Shown here piece by piece: positions 17,250 through 25,029 of a stretch of DNA of 39,315 nt. The notes below the pieces were generated by a model. That model ran no database searches. It was not told where the DNA came from and saw only the letters and a list, made by a program, of their open reading frames with translations. The translations under genes and the position numbers were made by a program. Source of the stretch: Acidimicrobiaceae bacterium (GTDB lineage: Bacteria; Actinomycetota; Acidimicrobiia; Acidimicrobiales; Poriferisodalaceae); the NCBI GenBank assembly GCA_002719335.1, contig PBHE01000029.1, positions 1-39,315 on the forward strand, given 5' to 3'. The stretch's first letter is position 1. Each line of letters starts with the position of its first letter.

Positions 17250-18838
17250 TGACGGCCCGCCGCGGTCTGGTACTTGATGTCGACAGGACCACTCCCCCGA
17301 TCGTCTTTCATCACGGTGAAGGTTTCCGATTTGAGAAGCTACCCGTTGGGAGTCGAGTCATTTATCCCAACGAACCACTCGAACCACTCGAAGATGTCGA
17401 CAGCGCTATTCGGCATGCCCTTGCTAACCCTTTAGGCGATTCACCTCCACTGGACGCACTTCTCACACCTGGCATGAAATTGACCATCGCTTTCGATGAC
17501 ATTTCCTTGCCGTTGCCCCAAATGCAAGCCCCTGACATTCGCGGTCGCATTATCGAACAAGTACTTGATCTTGCTGCGGCTTCGGGTGTCGACGATGTTC
17601 ATCTCATCGCGGCACTTGCACTCCACCGCAGAATGACTGAAGCAGAGTTGCGACACGCCGTGGGCGACCGCGTGTATGACGCCTTCGCCCCTAATGGGCA
17701 GTTGTACAACTTTGACGCCGAAGATCCAGAAGGATTAACCCATTTAGGTGAAACAGATCACGGCGAAGAGGTAGTTATCTCAAAGCGTGCTGTTGAGTCG
17801 GATTTGATCGTCTACGTCAACATCAATCTCGTCTCGATGGACGGTGGACATAAGAGCGTTGCGACCGGATTATCGGGTTACGCGGCACTGCGCCATCACC
17901 ACAACGTCCACACCATGCGCCACTCGAAGTCCTTCATGGACCAAGAGAAAAGCGAACTTCATACAAAGAACTGGCGGCAAGGGCGGCTGATTCAAGAAGC
18001 GGGCGTCAAAATCTTTCAGATCGAAACAACCCTAAATAACGACACCTTTCCCTCGCCATGGGATTTCCTGCAAAAACGTGAATGGGAGATGACAGCCAAG
18101 GACCGGGTGATGCTTATCGGCACAAAGAAAGTTTTGGATAAAATTCCTCGGCGTTCGGCACGTTCCATCTTTCAAGGCATTCGAGCGCCGTTCGGGCTGA
18201 CTTCGATTCAAGCCGGTGAAGTCGAGGCCGTGCACGAAGTAACCACTGCTAACGTTTACAAGCAACACCTAGTTCGCGTTGAAGGTCAAACTGACATTCT
18301 TTCGATGGGTCTGCCTTATCTCGGACCGTACAACGTCAATTCGATAATGAACCCGATTCTGGTTGCTTGTTTAGGTTTGGGTTATTTCTTTAACTTTTAC
18401 AAGGGCAAACCCTTAGTGCGCGAAGGTGGAGTTGTCATTATGAGCCACCCGACGCCGTGGGAGTTTCACCCCGTCCATCACCCCAGCTACATCGATTTCT
18501 TTGAAGAGGTGCTGGCCGACAGCACCAATCCCGAGACAATCGAGCAAAAATATGAAAAACGTTACGCCGAGGACGAGTGGTACCGACACCTGTATCGGAC
18601 GTCGTACGCCTATCACGGCGTGCACCCGTTTTATATGTGGTATTGGTGCTCTCATGCTCTTGAACACGTTGGCCAGGTGATCGTTGTGGGCGGGGATCGA
18701 CGGGCAGTCAAACGAATGGGCTTTCGCTCGGCCACCACTATGCGCGACGCTCTTGAGATGGCAACTGATGTGGTCGGCCGCGATCCGACCCTCACCCACA
18801 TCCATAATCCACCGGTCCTCATGGCCGATGTGGTGTAG
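17249..18838 (+). CDS. LarA-like (lactate racemase domain) protein
   Basis: 529 residues, longer than lactate racemase (about 420). The N-terminal half carries the LarA pattern: IAFDDISLPLP (80-90), ALALHRRMTEAEL with H126, and SMDGGHKSVATGLSGY with K202. LarA binds a nickel-pincer nucleotide covalently through a Lys and holds nickel with His residues. By motif alignment K202 and H218 (in RHHHN) would fit the Lys and one nickel His, but the His ten residues before the Lys is not present here. The extra C-terminal part has many His, Tyr and Trp (HPVHHPSYIDFFEE, HPFYMWYWCSHALEH). It starts inside the stop codon of the SDR-HAD gene, so it is co-translated. Substrate unknown, perhaps a hydroxyacyl lipid. 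Confidence 0.75.
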   Translation: MTARRGLVLDVDRTTPPIVFHHGEGFRFEKLPVGSRVIYPNEPLEPLEDVDSAIRHALANPLGDSPPLDALLTPGMKLTIAFDDISLPLPQMQAPDIRGRIIEQVLDLAAASGVDDVHLIAALALHRRMTEAELRHAVGDRVYDAFAPNGQLYNFDAEDPEGLTHLGETDHGEEVVISKRAVESDLIVYVNINLVSMDGGHKSVATGLSGYAALRHHHNVHTMRHSKSFMDQEKSELHTKNWRQGRLIQEAGVKIFQIETTLNNDTFPSPWDFLQKREWEMTAKDRVMLIGTKKVLDKIPRRSARSIFQGIRAPFGLTSIQAGEVEAVHEVTTANVYKQHLVRVEGQTDILSMGLPYLGPYNVNSIMNPILVACLGLGYFFNFYKGKPLVREGGVVIMSHPTPWEFHPVHHPSYIDFFEEVLADSTNPETIEQKYEKRYAEDEWYRHLYRTSYAYHGVHPFYMWYWCSHALEHVGQVIVVGGDRRAVKRMGFRSATTMRDALEMATDVVGRDPTLTHIHNPPVLMADVV

Positions 18839-18850
18839 TTCGAGTCGATA

Positions 18851-19810
18851 ATGACGGATCCAAACCGCCGACCCGCCATCAGCCATCTGACTGATCGACG
18901 GACGAAAGCTTCGCTATCACGCGTCGTACGTAAGGTCGAATTCCCACTTAAACCAGCGGAAACACCTGATGGAGAGACACCGTTACCCCCTAATACTGGC
19001 GCCAATTATGAGACTGACTGGGCCCGCAGATACGCGTCCAGAGTCACTCGACGGTTGGCGCTCTCGACACTCGGAAGGGCAGTAATTCAGTACTATGCCA
19101 GCCCGACAATCAGGGGTTTGGACCGTCTCCACGATCTTGACGGCCCCGCAATCTTCGCGGCGAATCATCAAAGTCACGCCGACACCTTGGTGATGTTGAC
19201 ATCAATACCGGCGCCATGGCGACACAAAGCCTTCGTAGGGGCAGCGGCCGACTACTTCTTTGGTACTCGAACCACAGCGGCTATCTCGGCGCTGTTCATT
19301 GGCGCTATTCCTATTGAACGCACTTCTATCAACCGCAGCACCATTGAAAAAGCAGTGGCCCTACTCCGTGGGGGGTGGAGCATGGTTATTTACCCCGAAG
19401 GAGGACGCTCACCTGATGGATGGGGTCAGGAGTTTCGTCCGGGGGCCGCTTTCTTAGCCAAACAAGCAGGTGTGCCTGTGGTGCCGGTGCACATTCGAGG
19501 CACTTTCGACATCTTGGGCAAAGGACGTAATTGGCCCAAGAAATCTAAGGCCATCGTAAATTTCGGGCGTCCTCTCGAATTTGCCGAAGAAGACAACAAC
19601 CGAAGATTCACGCGGAAGTTGCAAGCTGCTGTCGAGTCGTTAGCTGATGAAACCGCAACTGGTAATTGGTTCGCCGCTCGCCAAAGAGCGCACACCGAAG
19701 ACAGTCCGGGGATTCAAGGCCCCGATACGGCGGCGTGGCGTCGGCGTTGGGCGTTAACCGACAATGGAGACAACCAAAGCAGAAGTAATCGTCGCTGGCC
19801 CTACGTTTAG
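18851..19810 (+). CDS. PlsC-like 1-acylglycerol-3-phosphate acyltransferase
   Basis: 319 residues. The acyltransferase signature H-x4-D is at H106-D111 in NHQSHAD; IPIERTS follows as block II and YPEGGRS (181-187) as block III, with PVVPVHIRG as block IV. The first 50 residues are polar and poorly conserved, and a weakly hydrophobic helix ([13 protein letters not shown]) may touch the membrane. The family moves acyl groups from acyl-CoA or acyl-ACP to lysophosphatidate or related acceptors. It lies 12 nt after the LarA-like gene, last in the TetR-flanked operon, so the whole unit probably makes or remodels a lipid. YPEGGRS differs from the commoner FPEGTRS. Confidence 0.88.
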   Translation: MTDPNRRPAISHLTDRRTKASLSRVVRKVEFPLKPAETPDGETPLPPNTGANYETDWARRYASRVTRRLALSTLGRAVIQYYASPTIRGLDRLHDLDGPAIFAANHQSHADTLVMLTSIPAPWRHKAFVGAAADYFFGTRTTAAISALFIGAIPIERTSINRSTIEKAVALLRGGWSMVIYPEGGRSPDGWGQEFRPGAAFLAKQAGVPVVPVHIRGTFDILGKGRNWPKKSKAIVNFGRPLEFAEEDNNRRFTRKLQAAVESLADETATGNWFAARQRAHTEDSPGIQGPDTAAWRRRWALTDNGDNQSRSNRRWPYV

Positions 19811-19822
19811 TGTCGAACCACC

Positions 19823-19839
19823 GGTGGCGAAATGCCACC
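19823..19839. terminator. Small hairpin after the lipid operon
   Basis: GGTGGC GAAAT GCCACC is a perfect 6-bp stem with a 5-nt loop, 13 nt after the acyltransferase stop codon. It lacks a T-run, so it may only slow or process the transcript before the aconitase gene. Confidence 0.35.
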
Positions 19840-19892
19840 AAGGGCGTATTGTCATTACTGCCCACTCCAGCACGATTAAACGGGGAGCCCTG

Positions 19893-22172
19893 ATGTCGGT
19901 CGCAGAGAGCACACCCATAGAACTCATCGAAGCCGTCTACACCAATCTTGCCTCCAGCACAGCCATGGGACGCGAGAAGCTGGGTCGGCCGCTAACTCTG
20001 GCCGAAAAAATCCTGATCAACCATCTCGCGTCGGCCGATCAAGAACTAGATCGAGGTGTCAGCTATGCGGACCTTCACCCAGACCGCGTAGCAATGCAAG
20101 ATGCCACGGCTCAGATGGCTTGGCTTCAATTCATGAACGCCGGACTTTCTGAGGTCGCGGTACCCACTACCACTCACTGTGATCATCTCATCCAAGCTCG
20201 CGATGACGGCAAAACTGACCTTCTCACGGCAAGCGAAAGCAATGAGGAGGTCTACGACTTTCTCGAGAGCGTATGCGCCAAATTCGGCGCTGGTTTCTGG
20301 ATACCGGGAAGCGGCATCATTCATCAGGTCGTTCTCGAACAATACGCGTTTCCTGGCGGGATGATGATCGGCACGGATAGCCACACACCTAATGCAGGTG
20401 GTTTGGGAATGATCGCTGTGGGGGTTGGCGGAGCCGATGCCGTTGACGTGATGACAGGATTCGCCTGGAACGTTCGTTGGCCTAAAGCAATTGGAGTCAA
20501 GCTGACTGGCGAGCTCTCGGGGTGGAGCGCGCCGAAAGACATCATCTTGAAGGTGGCAGAGATCCTCACGGTGAAAGGTGGAACCGGGGCTATCGTTGAG
20601 TACTTCGGCCCAGGGGCCGAGTCATTGAGTTGCACCGGAAAGGCGACCATATGCAATATGGGCGCAGAGATTGGCGCCACTACTTCGCTCTTCGGGTACG
20701 ACGAAGCTATGGGTCGTTATCTCAAGTCCACCGCTCGCGAACACGTCGCTGATGCAGCGAACCAAGTAGCTGAGCACCTTCGGGCAGATCCAGAGGTACT
20801 TGAGAACCCCGCAGCATTTTACGACCAACTCATCGAGATCGATTTGTCTGCCCTTGGTCCGCATATCAACGGCCCACACACTCCGGACTTGGCCCGCGAA
20901 GTCGGCGCTCTTGGCGAGGAAGCGAGGAACAACGGGTGGCCCACCAGCATTAGCGCCGCCCTAATCGGCTCGTGCACCAACTCCAGTTACGAAGACATCA
21001 CCCGCGCCGCGAGCATCGCTCGTGAAGCCGCTGCCAAAGGGCTCGCAGTGAAATCAAAACTGTTGATCACCCCAGGGTCAGAACAGGTTCGAGCGACAAT
21101 CGAACGCGATGGACTTCTGGCTGATTTCGAAGCTTTAGGGGCCACTGTGCTCGCGAACGCGTGCGGCCCCTGCATCGGCCAATGGGACAGAAGCGCTGAG
21201 ACTGGCCACACCCCAGGGGAACCAAACGTCATCGTGACCTCTTATAACCGCAACTTCCCCAAGAGAAACGATGGAGATGCGGCAACTCTTGCTTTCGTCA
21301 CTTCTCCTGAAATAGTAATGGCACTTGCTCTGGCAGGAACCGTGAGCTTCGACCCCTTGACGGATACCCTCACCAACGACCAGGGAGAACAAGTCGCGCT
21401 GTCAGTCCCCGTCGGCGTCGAGTTACCTCCACAAGGTTTCGACCCCGGTCAGAACACATTTATCGCGCCTCCCCCAGATGGTTCTAACGTCGAGGTCGAG
21501 GTTTCCGCGACCTCAGACCGCCTCCAACTACTTGAGCCGTTTAAGCCTTGGGACGGCTCCGATTATGAAGACCTACCAATTTTGGTGAAGGCAAGGGGAA
21601 AATTCACGACCGACCACATCTCGATGGCTGGCCCCTGGTTGAAATATCGAGGTCATCTAGAAAACATTTCCGGAAATCTTTATCTTGGCGCTGTTAATGC
21701 CTACGACGGTTATGAGATAGGTCACGGGAAAAACCAACTCACCGGCGAAACCGAAACATTCCCTGACATTGCCCGCTCTTATCACGAAGCGGGCCAAGGG
21801 TGGGTCGTCATAGGCGACGAAAACATGGGTGAAGGCTCAAGTCGAGAACATGCAGCAATGGAGCCAAGGTTCCGAGGCGCTCTTGTCGCCATTGCACGGT
21901 CATTCGCGCGTATCCACGAAACCAACTTAAAAAAACAAGGGATGCTCCCTCTCACCTTCGCCGACCCCGAGGACTATGAGCGCATCGAGCAAGATGATCG
22001 CGTCGCCATTCGCTCCCTGAGCGCGCTTTCGCCTAACCGGCAAGTCGTCGCTGAAGTCAACAGGCCCGATGGAAGCACTTGGTCATTTGCTACCAACCAC
22101 TCTTTTAGTGCGCAGCAGATCGAATGGTTCCGAGCCGGGTCTGCGTTGAACATCATCAGGGCCTCCACTTAG
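19893..22172 (+). CDS. acn: Aconitate hydratase, mitochondrial-like type
   Basis: 759 residues. Interconverts citrate and isocitrate in the TCA cycle using a [4Fe-4S] cluster. Cluster cysteines are C361 in GSCTNSS and C424/C427 in [11 protein letters not shown]. Early motifs [16 protein letters not shown] and [14 protein letters not shown] are present, and the swivel domain has DEGNMGEG-like [15 protein letters not shown] near residues 640-655. Length and motif choice resemble the eukaryotic mitochondrial enzyme rather than the ~890-residue AcnA. The ATG at 19893 with GGGGAG 6 nt upstream is chosen over the longer open frame from 19764. Followed by a strong terminator at 22256. Confidence 0.95.
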   Translation: MSVAESTPIELIEAVYTNLASSTAMGREKLGRPLTLAEKILINHLASADQELDRGVSYADLHPDRVAMQDATAQMAWLQFMNAGLSEVAVPTTTHCDHLIQARDDGKTDLLTASESNEEVYDFLESVCAKFGAGFWIPGSGIIHQVVLEQYAFPGGMMIGTDSHTPNAGGLGMIAVGVGGADAVDVMTGFAWNVRWPKAIGVKLTGELSGWSAPKDIILKVAEILTVKGGTGAIVEYFGPGAESLSCTGKATICNMGAEIGATTSLFGYDEAMGRYLKSTAREHVADAANQVAEHLRADPEVLENPAAFYDQLIEIDLSALGPHINGPHTPDLAREVGALGEEARNNGWPTSISAALIGSCTNSSYEDITRAASIAREAAAKGLAVKSKLLITPGSEQVRATIERDGLLADFEALGATVLANACGPCIGQWDRSAETGHTPGEPNVIVTSYNRNFPKRNDGDAATLAFVTSPEIVMALALAGTVSFDPLTDTLTNDQGEQVALSVPVGVELPPQGFDPGQNTFIAPPPDGSNVEVEVSATSDRLQLLEPFKPWDGSDYEDLPILVKARGKFTTDHISMAGPWLKYRGHLENISGNLYLGAVNAYDGYEIGHGKNQLTGETETFPDIARSYHEAGQGWVVIGDENMGEGSSREHAAMEPRFRGALVAIARSFARIHETNLKKQGMLPLTFADPEDYERIEQDDRVAIRSLSALSPNRQVVAEVNRPDGSTWSFATNHSFSAQQIEWFRAGSALNIIRAST

Positions 22173-22255
22173 GTCGTTGCTGTTGACACTTCAACCATTT
22201 GGGGCATCACACGGCGAACGGGAGAACGTTTCGTCCAAAACCGCTGCGAAAAGCA

Positions 22256-22284
22256 GAAACCGGCCCGGGGGGCGGGCCGGTTTC
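22256..22284. terminator. Strong stem-loop terminator after aconitase
   Basis: A perfect 12-bp GC-rich stem (GAAACCGGCCCG / CGGGCCGGTTTC) encloses five G residues. It lies 84 nt after the aconitase stop. The flanking A- and T-runs (AAA before, TTT after) would let it act in both directions. Confidence 0.75.
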
Positions 22285-22453
22285 GAAAGCCGCCAGCAAA
22301 GCGGGGCTCTGCCTCGGCTGATCGCCAGGGTGGGGGGCACCCTATAGGCGATCGATAAATGTCGAGCGACTTGGGGGAAGTCGTTGAATCCCGACATGAA
22401 ACAACTTAGTTACCCATCGGTCATTTATCAAGCCGAAGTTGTAGATACTTTCG
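22285..22453. other. Hairpin-rich intergenic region between aconitase and LysR genes
   Basis: Beyond the terminator at 22256, three more inverted repeats follow: CCGC/GCGG (22290-22304); a 13-bp stem GATCGCC-AGGGTG with a GGGGG loop, CACCCT, a 3-nt bulge and GGCGATC (22320-22353); and a nested pair ATGTCG[CGACTT..AAGTCG]CGACAT (22359-22397). No protein frame was convincing. It may be an mRNA end structure, a processed RNA or a small non-coding RNA. Confidence 0.5.
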
Positions 22454-22468
22454 ATCTATTTTATAGAT
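22454..22468. promoter_or_regulatory. LysR-type box (T-N11-A) upstream of the LysR gene
   Basis: ATCTAT TTT ATAGAT is a perfect 6-3-6 inverted repeat containing the T-N11-A core expected for LysR-type regulators. It lies 30-44 nt before the predicted transcription start at 22498, over the -35 region, a normal place for autorepression. Confidence 0.65.
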
Positions 22469-22485
22469 GGATTTGGTGGATCGGG

Positions 22486-22491
22486 TACCCT
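22486..22491 (+). promoter_or_regulatory. -10 hexamer TACCCT for the LysR gene (leaderless)
   Basis: TACCCT ends 6 nt before the ATG at 22498. This supports that ATG over an open frame reaching 22384. Confidence 0.55.
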
Positions 22492-22497
22492 GAGTTC

Positions 22498-23415
22498 ATG
22501 GAACTCAAACAACTCGATGCCCTCGCAGCTGTAGCAAAACACGGCCGCTTTTCCGCAGCTGCTCGCGCCCTAGACACCGTCCAATCCAACATCTCAACAC
22601 ACATTGCCCGCCTTGAAGACGACCTTGGAGCAATTCTGGTCGATAGAAGCGCCGGGGAACTCACCCCCGAGGGTCAGGTGGTATTGACTCGAGCACGTCG
22701 AATCAACACCGAACTAGCAGCACTCCGAGACGACGTGACCTCCATGACCTCGCGAGTTTCGGGCCGGGTCCGCATCGGAATTATCGGCACTACGGGGCGA
22801 TGGTTACTGCCTGCTTTGCTCGACGAGTTGAGGCGTAGCTTCCCTGATGTTGCTACAACGGTGATCGATTCAACTACCACCGCGCTAATTCCGCTACTTG
22901 AACACGGAGACCTGGATCTCGCCATCGTCAACACACCAATACACCATGACGAACTCTTCACCAGCCCAATGTTCGAAGAGCAACTAGTTGTTATCGCCCC
23001 GGAAGGACACCCACTCTCTGCCGAAGGTGACCGGCCGATTCACATTGCCGAGCTCGAAGAACACGAGCTTCTCCTCAGCCCACCTGGATCAATCTTGCGT
23101 ATTTTGGTCGATGACGCCGCTCGACGCGAAAACATCCAATTACGGAGTGTCGCTGAGCTCGACGGAATTCGACTTGCCGCCACGTTGGCTTTTCAAGGTT
23201 ACGCCCCGGCAATCGTGCCCGTAACTGCGATCCCTTCATGGATTGATCGCGGAGGGTGGACAGTTCTTTCGTTACAGGAAGTCCCTCCACGGCACGTCGG
23301 TCTCGCGATCCGTCGAAGGGGCATGCTCTCCGCGCCTGCTTCCGCAACGCGTGATGTGTTGCGACAAATGGTACGTACGATGGCCCCTGAGATCGACGGA
23401 CTTACAGCCATTTAG
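22498..23415 (+). CDS. LysR-family transcriptional regulator
   Basis: 305 residues. The N-terminal winged helix-turn-helix reads MELKQLDALAAVAKHGRFSA then ARALDTVQSNISTHIARLED, the usual LysR layout. From about residue 90 the periplasmic-binding-like effector domain starts (GRVRIGIIGTTGRWLLPALLDEL). It is isolated: aconitase and a terminator lie upstream and the carboxyltransferase gene follows 56 nt later with its own -10 box. The box at 22454 suggests autoregulation. Target genes may be the neighbouring carboxyltransferase or citrate synthase, but nothing in the sequence proves that. Confidence 0.92.
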   Translation: MELKQLDALAAVAKHGRFSAAARALDTVQSNISTHIARLEDDLGAILVDRSAGELTPEGQVVLTRARRINTELAALRDDVTSMTSRVSGRVRIGIIGTTGRWLLPALLDELRRSFPDVATTVIDSTTTALIPLLEHGDLDLAIVNTPIHHDELFTSPMFEEQLVVIAPEGHPLSAEGDRPIHIAELEEHELLLSPPGSILRILVDDAARRENIQLRSVAELDGIRLAATLAFQGYAPAIVPVTAIPSWIDRGGWTVLSLQEVPPRHVGLAIRRRGMLSAPASATRDVLRQMVRTMAPEIDGLTAI

Positions 23416-23458
23416 CTACCTCCGAACTGATCAGCACTACTCTCGGGTCTAACGCGCC

Positions 23459-23464
23459 TACGCT
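23459..23464 (+). promoter_or_regulatory. -10 hexamer TACGCT for the carboxyltransferase gene
   Basis: TACGCT ends 7 nt before the GTG at 23472, which has no ribosome-binding site. Confidence 0.5.
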
Positions 23465-23471
23465 CAGGACC

Positions 23472-24821
23472 GTGACGACTCCCATCGCCCTGCAATTACG
23501 GGAAGGAACCCCCGCACACTCGGTGGGAAGGGTTCACGATCTCGGCGGTCGCGCCGTCATGTTGATCCAAGCAGACGACCCCGAACATCTAGGTGCACTT
23601 ACCCCTGACGATGGCGACACGATGACCGCCGCGACCCTCATGGCACTAGAAAAGCGAATGCCAATTGTCCTTCTCTTGGCGTCTTCAGGAGCCGACGCCC
23701 ATTACGGCGTCGCAGCTCTCGATGGATGGGGTCGCGCTGCACGTGCACTGGCCAAAGCATCTGGCGTGGTGCCCATTTTGGCCGGAGTAACCGGACCCGC
23801 TGTGTCGGGCACCGCGCTGCTGATTGGTCTGGCAGATGTGGTGGTCATGGCGGAGGACGCTTACGCGTTCGTCAGCGGCCCCGTTCCCGTTCAGCAAATG
23901 ACAGGTGTGCGAGTCGATGTTGAAGAGTTAGGTGGCGCCTCGGTTCACTTTCGAGATACAGGCGCAGCCAGCATCATTGTTCCGCACGAAGAGGTTCTCG
24001 CGACTATCGGCGATGTTTTGCGCTTCTTACCCGACCACAATCGCGATGAACCACCATTCCAACCATCATCTGATCCCGTTGACCGGGCTACTCCTGAGGC
24101 CGGAGATGTACTGCCTGATGCCCCCACCGGCTCCTACGACGTACGAGATGTCATCCGCTTGGTCGTGGACGACGACGATTTTTTGGAGTTGCGAGGTGGT
24201 TGGGCTCAAAATCTGGTCACAGGTTTCGCTTGCATGGGCGGGAGACCGGTCGGCGTCGTCGCAAATCAACCGTTGGCGATTGCAGGAACCCTTGACATAC
24301 CCGCTTCTCAAAAAGGCGCTCGTTTCGTCTCAATGTGTGACGCATTCAACCTGCCGCTCATCACCTTCGTAGATACGCCTGGTTTCTACCCTGGCAAAGA
24401 CCTCGAATGGAGAGGCATGATTCGTCATGGAGCGCAGATGGCCTTCGCGTACGCGAGAGCAACAGTTCCGCGTATCTCTGTCGTCCTACGAAAGTCATAT
24501 GGTGGTGCTTTCATCGTCATGGACTCCAAGACAATGGGTAACGACGCATATTTAGCTTGGCCGACCGCCGAGATCGCTGTCATGGGCGCCACCCAGGCCG
24601 CACAAATTCTGCAACGCGGCGCTTCAGAAGAAGACGTTGCGGACTGGGTCGAAGAGTATGAGGAGACCTATCTGAATCCCTACGTGGGAGCAGAACGAGG
24701 TTTAGTGGACGCCGTCATTAACCCTGGAGACACCCGCAAGGAACTTGTTGATTTGGTGGATTTATTCAGCTCGAAACGCGAACGGCTCCCGAAGCGACGG
24801 CACGATAATTCCCCTCTTTGA
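23472..24821 (+). CDS. Acyl-CoA carboxylase beta (carboxyltransferase) subunit, short form
   Basis: 449 residues of the crotonase-fold carboxyltransferase family (AccD/PccB type), which moves carboxyl from biotin to acetyl-, propionyl- or another acyl-CoA. The C-terminal half is well kept: PVGVVANQPLAIAGTLDIPASQKGARF, LITFVDTPGFYPGKDLEWRGMIRHGA and RKSYGGAFIVMDSKTMGND. The N-terminal half is short: it begins well inside the usual first domain, lacking some 70 residues including the common ARERL segment, and diverges in its CoA site. The biotin-bearing alpha subunit is not in this window. The GTG start is set by the -10 hexamer. It could be a functional divergent type or have lost full activity. 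Confidence 0.83.
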   Translation: MTTPIALQLREGTPAHSVGRVHDLGGRAVMLIQADDPEHLGALTPDDGDTMTAATLMALEKRMPIVLLLASSGADAHYGVAALDGWGRAARALAKASGVVPILAGVTGPAVSGTALLIGLADVVVMAEDAYAFVSGPVPVQQMTGVRVDVEELGGASVHFRDTGAASIIVPHEEVLATIGDVLRFLPDHNRDEPPFQPSSDPVDRATPEAGDVLPDAPTGSYDVRDVIRLVVDDDDFLELRGGWAQNLVTGFACMGGRPVGVVANQPLAIAGTLDIPASQKGARFVSMCDAFNLPLITFVDTPGFYPGKDLEWRGMIRHGAQMAFAYARATVPRISVVLRKSYGGAFIVMDSKTMGNDAYLAWPTAEIAVMGATQAAQILQRGASEEDVADWVEEYEETYLNPYVGAERGLVDAVINPGDTRKELVDLVDLFSSKRERLPKRRHDNSPL

Positions 24822-25029
24822 CAGACCTGACGTTACGCCGACGCGACTCTGGAACGAACTGGCTAGGGCAGGCCAGCTATCCCAGACCGAAATGTAACCC
24901 GCTCAGAGAGGCGAGCGACCGCAAGTTGCGGTACGGTCCGGAGCGGGGAATTGTCGAGCAGTGCAACGGTGCACCTCAAGGCTCGACCCCTAAGTGGGTA
25001 ACTGCGACGTAACGAAGTAAAGGAAAAGC
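24822..25029 (+). promoter_or_regulatory. Structured 5' leader of citrate synthase gene (candidate RNA element)
   Basis: The 208 nt before gltA fold readily: CTGGC/GCCAG near 24859-24876; CCCGCTC (24898-24904) with GAGCGGG (24941-24947), enclosing ACCGCA/TGCGGT (24918-24932); and GTCGAGC (24953-24959) with GCTCGAC (24981-24987), enclosing GTGCA-ACGG-TGCAC (24961-24974). ACTGC at 25001-25005 could pair with GCAGT at 24958-24962 as an alternative fold. The element ends just before AAAGGA at 25020, the ribosome-binding site. I do not recognise a known riboswitch class. Confidence 0.45.

Noticed and set aside
19764-19892. Upstream extension of aconitase
   Set aside because: It overlaps the acyltransferase gene, shows no aconitase homology, and the ATG at 19893 has a good ribosome-binding site.
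24953-25010. SAH riboswitch
   Set aside because: Some similarity in the GAGC..GCAAC and GGCTCG segments, but the second helix and 3' pseudoknot do not fit the class, and citrate synthase is not a usual target.
24818-25012. 64-codon frame overlapping the carboxyltransferase stop
   Set aside because: TTG start, no recognisable domain, basic and low-complexity composition, and it runs through the paired helices of the citrate synthase leader. RNA structure explains the region better.
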